From contig NZ_JASD01000008.1 of the NCBI RefSeq assembly GCF_000622385.1, positions 3,100,001-3,164,000 of the forward strand: a DNA stretch of 64,000 bases, read 5' to 3'. The notes beneath the pieces are model-generated. The model was given only the letters and a program-made list of their open reading frames with translations, was not told where the DNA came from and ran no database searches. Source of the stretch: Sulfitobacter noctilucicola (GTDB lineage Bacteria; Pseudomonadota; Alphaproteobacteria; Rhodobacterales; Rhodobacteraceae). A program made the position numbers and the translations under genes. Positions 61,902 to 64,000 of the stretch are shown in pieces; positions within the stretch are counted from its first letter, which is position 1, and every line of letters starts with the position of its first letter.

Positions 61902-62906
61902 TCAAATCGACAACCGCGCCGCATGGCTGCCGCGCTCGCGGTAGGGTGTTGTCTCGTAATGGGCGCGGTAGCATTTCGAGAAATGCGAGGGCGAGGCGAA
62001 ACCACAGGCCAGGGCTACGTTGATGACGCTCATGTCCGTCTGCATCAGCAGGTTGCGCGCTTTTTGTAAGCGCAGTTCCATGTAGTAGCGTTTCGGAGAG
62101 CGGTTGAGGTAGCGCCGGAAAAGCCGTTCCAATTGTCGCGTCGACATGCCCACATCCTTGGCCAACAGCGAAGGGCTGATCGGTTCCTCGATGTTGTTCT
62201 CCATCATCTGGATGACCTGAGAGAGCTTGGGATGGCGCACACCGATACGGGTCGGGACGGACAGTCGTTGTGTATCCTGATCGGTGCGGATGGAGGAATA
62301 GATCAGCTGATCGGCAACCGAATTTGCCAGCTCTTCGCCCTGATCGTCGGCAATCAGTTTGAGCATCAGGTCAATCGAGGAGGTGCCGCCCGCAGTGGTA
62401 AGCCGGTTGCCGTCCACCACGAAGACGGATTTGGTCAGCGTGACCTCCAGAAATTCTTCGGAGAAACTGTCCTGGTTTTCCCAGTGGATCGTCGCTTTCT
62501 TGCCATCCAGCAGACCGGCTTTGGCCAATGCATATGACGCAGTGCACAGCCCGCCCATGACCAACCCCTTACGCGCTTCACGGCGCAGCCATCCCAGTAC
62601 CTTCTTGGTGGTGGCGTCCTGCACATTCATGCCACCGCAAACCATGATGGTGTCATCGCGGGTCAGTTCTTCCAGATCATGATCCAGTTTGAAAACTGTT
62701 CCCGCGGAACAGGCAACACTTTCACCGCCTTCACCCATCGTGACCCAGTTATATAGCTGCTTTTCCGCCATCCGGTTTGCGATGCGCAGGCTGTCAATCG
62801 CTGTGGCAAAGCAAAGCAAGCTGAATTGATCGAGCAGGACAAAGACAAAGCGGCGTGGCTTGTCTGCGTCTACGGGGATGCGGGTGGCCGAGCGCAGTGA
62901 AGACAT
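61902..62906 (-). CDS. GlxA-family AraC regulator (GbdR/CdhR-like)
   Basis: A 334-residue regulator, start MSSLRSATRIPVDAD (62906). The N-terminal DJ-1-like sensor domain (about residues 20-190) has a Cys in VMGGLCTASYALA. The C-terminal AraC domain has SPSLLAKDVGMSTRQLERLFRR and INVALACGFASPSHFSKCYR. This layout and FSLLCFATAIDSLRIANRM resemble GbdR and CdhR, regulators of glycine betaine or carnitine catabolism in Pseudomonas. That link is tempting beside a BCCT gene 35 kb away but is only a family resemblance. It is divergent from the DAHP synthase gene. Confidence 0.88.
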   Translation of the reverse strand: MSSLRSATRIPVDADKPRRFVFVLLDQFSLLCFATAIDSLRIANRMAEKQLYNWVTMGEGGESVACSAGTVFKLDHDLEELTRDDTIMVCGGMNVQDATTKKVLGWLRREARKGLVMGGLCTASYALAKAGLLDGKKATIHWENQDSFSEEFLEVTLTKSVFVVDGNRLTTAGGTSSIDLMLKLIADDQGEELANSVADQLIYSSIRTDQDTQRLSVPTRIGVRHPKLSQVIQMMENNIEEPISPSLLAKDVGMSTRQLERLFRRYLNRSPKRYYMELRLQKARNLLMQTDMSVINVALACGFASPSHFSKCYRAHYETTPYRERGSHAARLSI

Positions 62907-63103
62907 CACAGCGTCCTTTGTTCCTGTTGCTTTTGTAGATGTCCTATCACAAGAGCGACACATCTTGGCGAAAACCTTGCTCACGCAGTGGCCGAGACGT
63001 CAATGGGGTAAAATGCGTTCTGGCCTCTGCGCACGGGCTTTTGTATAGAAAGGGTTCTGATAGCGCTGACAATCGGCGCACACGACCGCGGAGTGAATAC
63101 GAC

Positions 63104-64000
63104 ATGACGAACTGGAGCAAATCAAGCTGGCGCGCGAAGCCGCGCATCCAGATGCCCGACTATCCCGATACAGCCGCCCTGAATGCGGTTGAGGCGCAGC
63201 TTGGACGATATCCGGTTCTGGTATTTGGCGGCGAAGCCCAGCGCTTGAAAAAGCATCTGGCGGCTGCGAGCCGTGGCGAGGCCTTCCTGCTGCAAGGCGG
63301 CGACTGCGCCGAAAGCTTTGAGCAATTCAGCTCTGACGCGATTCGTGATACCTTCAAGGTGTTGTTGCAGATGGCGATCGTGTTGACCTACGGGGCCAAG
63401 GTTCCGGTGATCAAACTGGGCCGCATGGCCGGTCAGTTTGCAAAGCCGCGTTCGGCCAACACCGAAACGGTGGATGGCGTGGAACTGCCGAGCTACCGTG
63501 GCGACATCATCAACGATTTGGACTTCACCGCTGATGCGCGAATTCCGAACCCGGACAAAATGCTGCGCGCCTATACTCAGGCCGCTGCAACGCTGAACCT
63601 TCTGCGCGCTTTTTCGACAGGTGGCTACGCGGATGTGCATCAGGTCCATGGTTGGACACTGGGCTTTACCGATGGAGAGCGCGCGGCCAAGTACCGCGAT
63701 ATTGCAAACCGCATCTCCGACACGCTTGATTTCATGTCAGCGGCCGGTGTCAACGCGGATACGGCCCATACGCTGCAATCGGTTGAGTTCTATACCAGCC
63801 ATGAATCGCTGTTGCTGGAATACGAAGAGGCGCTGTGCCGTCAGGACAGTATGACAGGCAAGTGGCTTGCGGGTTCCGGTCATATGATCTGGATCGGTGA
63901 CCGCACACGTCAGCCTGACGGGGCGCATGTGGAATTCGCCTCAGGCGTCATGAACCCGATTGGCCTTAAGTGTGGTCCAAGCATGACGGCTGATGACCTC
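63104..64000 (+). CDS. aroG: Class II DAHP synthase, 3' end outside window
   Basis: The first 299 codons of a plant-type (class II) 3-deoxy-7-phosphoheptulonate synthase, the entry enzyme of aromatic amino acid synthesis (PEP plus erythrose-4-phosphate). Start ATG 63104. Typical class II blocks are FLLQGGDCAESFEQFSSDAI, VIKLGRMAGQFAKPRS, VELPSYRGDIIN and TSHESLLLEYEEAL. The frame stays open to the last base. The symbol is used by several classes, so aroG is a label rather than a firm orthology. Confidence 0.95.
   Translation, partial: MTNWSKSSWRAKPRIQMPDYPDTAALNAVEAQLGRYPVLVFGGEAQRLKKHLAAASRGEAFLLQGGDCAESFEQFSSDAIRDTFKVLLQMAIVLTYGAKVPVIKLGRMAGQFAKPRSANTETVDGVELPSYRGDIINDLDFTADARIPNPDKMLRAYTQAAATLNLLRAFSTGGYADVHQVHGWTLGFTDGERAAKYRDIANRISDTLDFMSAAGVNADTAHTLQSVEFYTSHESLLLEYEEALCRQDSMTGKWLAGSGHMIWIGDRTRQPDGAHVEFASGVMNPIGLKCGPSMTADDL

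Noticed and set aside
1..64000. CRISPR arrays, insertion sequences, prophage or toxin-antitoxin loci
   Set aside because: No repeat-spacer pattern, transposase, integrase or phage structural gene was seen; the lone RHH protein has no toxin partner.

Overview
The window is a gene-dense stretch of chromosome from an alphaproteobacterium of the Roseobacter group (Rhodobacterales; a Sulfitobacter- or Ruegeria-like organism is my guess). The main pointers are a DMSP demethylase gene (dmdA) followed by acrylyl-CoA reductase (acuI), the tellurite genes trgA and trgB, a circularly permuted two-piece tmRNA, an alpha-type SspB, an RNase E with an acidic insert and a GWW tail, and many ATGA/TGATG start-stop overlaps. 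I found no insertion sequences, prophage genes or CRISPR arrays. Both ends are cut inside genes (purC on the left, a class II DAHP synthase on the right).

Layout. 1-4.5 kb: purC(partial)-purS-purQ, then a DctB/DctD-type two-component pair whose regulator lacks the GAFTGA loop. 4.6-9.5 kb: a small lipoprotein, a long leader plus rne, tusA-like and ccdA. 9.5-13.1 kb: a membrane alpha/beta hydrolase translationally coupled to a cytochrome P450, then class I fructose-bisphosphate aldolase. 13.1-18.5 kb (minus strand): fumC with three small downstream genes, sspB, chromate efflux chrA with a rhodanese-ChrB protein, and a CIA30-like secreted protein. 18.55-18.87 kb (minus): two-piece tmRNA. 19.3-24.8 kb: a GntR/FadR-type regulator divergent from a tightly packed operon DUF2182-DUF1326-DinB-dmdA-acuI-(DUF2867-like), with two FadR-like palindromes in the divergent gap. 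24.9-32.9 kb: HIT protein, BCCT transporter (with a CtrA-like box upstream), PLP enzyme, photolyase, cyclopropane fatty acid synthase, trgA, trgB. 32.9-37.2 kb: cysteine synthase, MscS channel, AlaX, tRNA-Ser(GGA).

37.4-43.8 kb: amidase, a polyamine-type ABC transporter (ATPase, two permeases, binding protein) and a convergent acetylpolyamine amidohydrolase. 44-45.8 kb: sugar transferase and galE. 45.9-51.1 kb: a MepK-like DUF882 protein divergent from an L,D-transpeptidase, then lpxD, an acyl carrier protein and a ketoacyl-ACP synthase. 51.1-53.7 kb: IalB-like protein, a region with a candidate small RNA and a 19-residue ORF, and a HerA/DUF853 ATPase. 53.8-60.0 kb (minus): a full branched-chain amino acid ABC system with two small secreted proteins embedded. 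60.1-64 kb: PQQ-type sugar dehydrogenase, DJ-1/PfpI protein, GlxA/GbdR-type AraC regulator, and DAHP synthase.

The most interesting locus is the DMSP operon. Three genes of unknown role (a Met-rich membrane protein, a Cys-rich DUF1326 protein and a DinB-fold protein) are coupled end to end with dmdA, behind the regulator and its apparent operators. This suggests they belong to DMSP/methylthiol metabolism. Other points worth a second look are the GAFTGA-less DctD, the tmRNA near its adaptor gene sspB, the candidate small RNA at 51.9 kb, and the lpxD-acp-KAS cluster.
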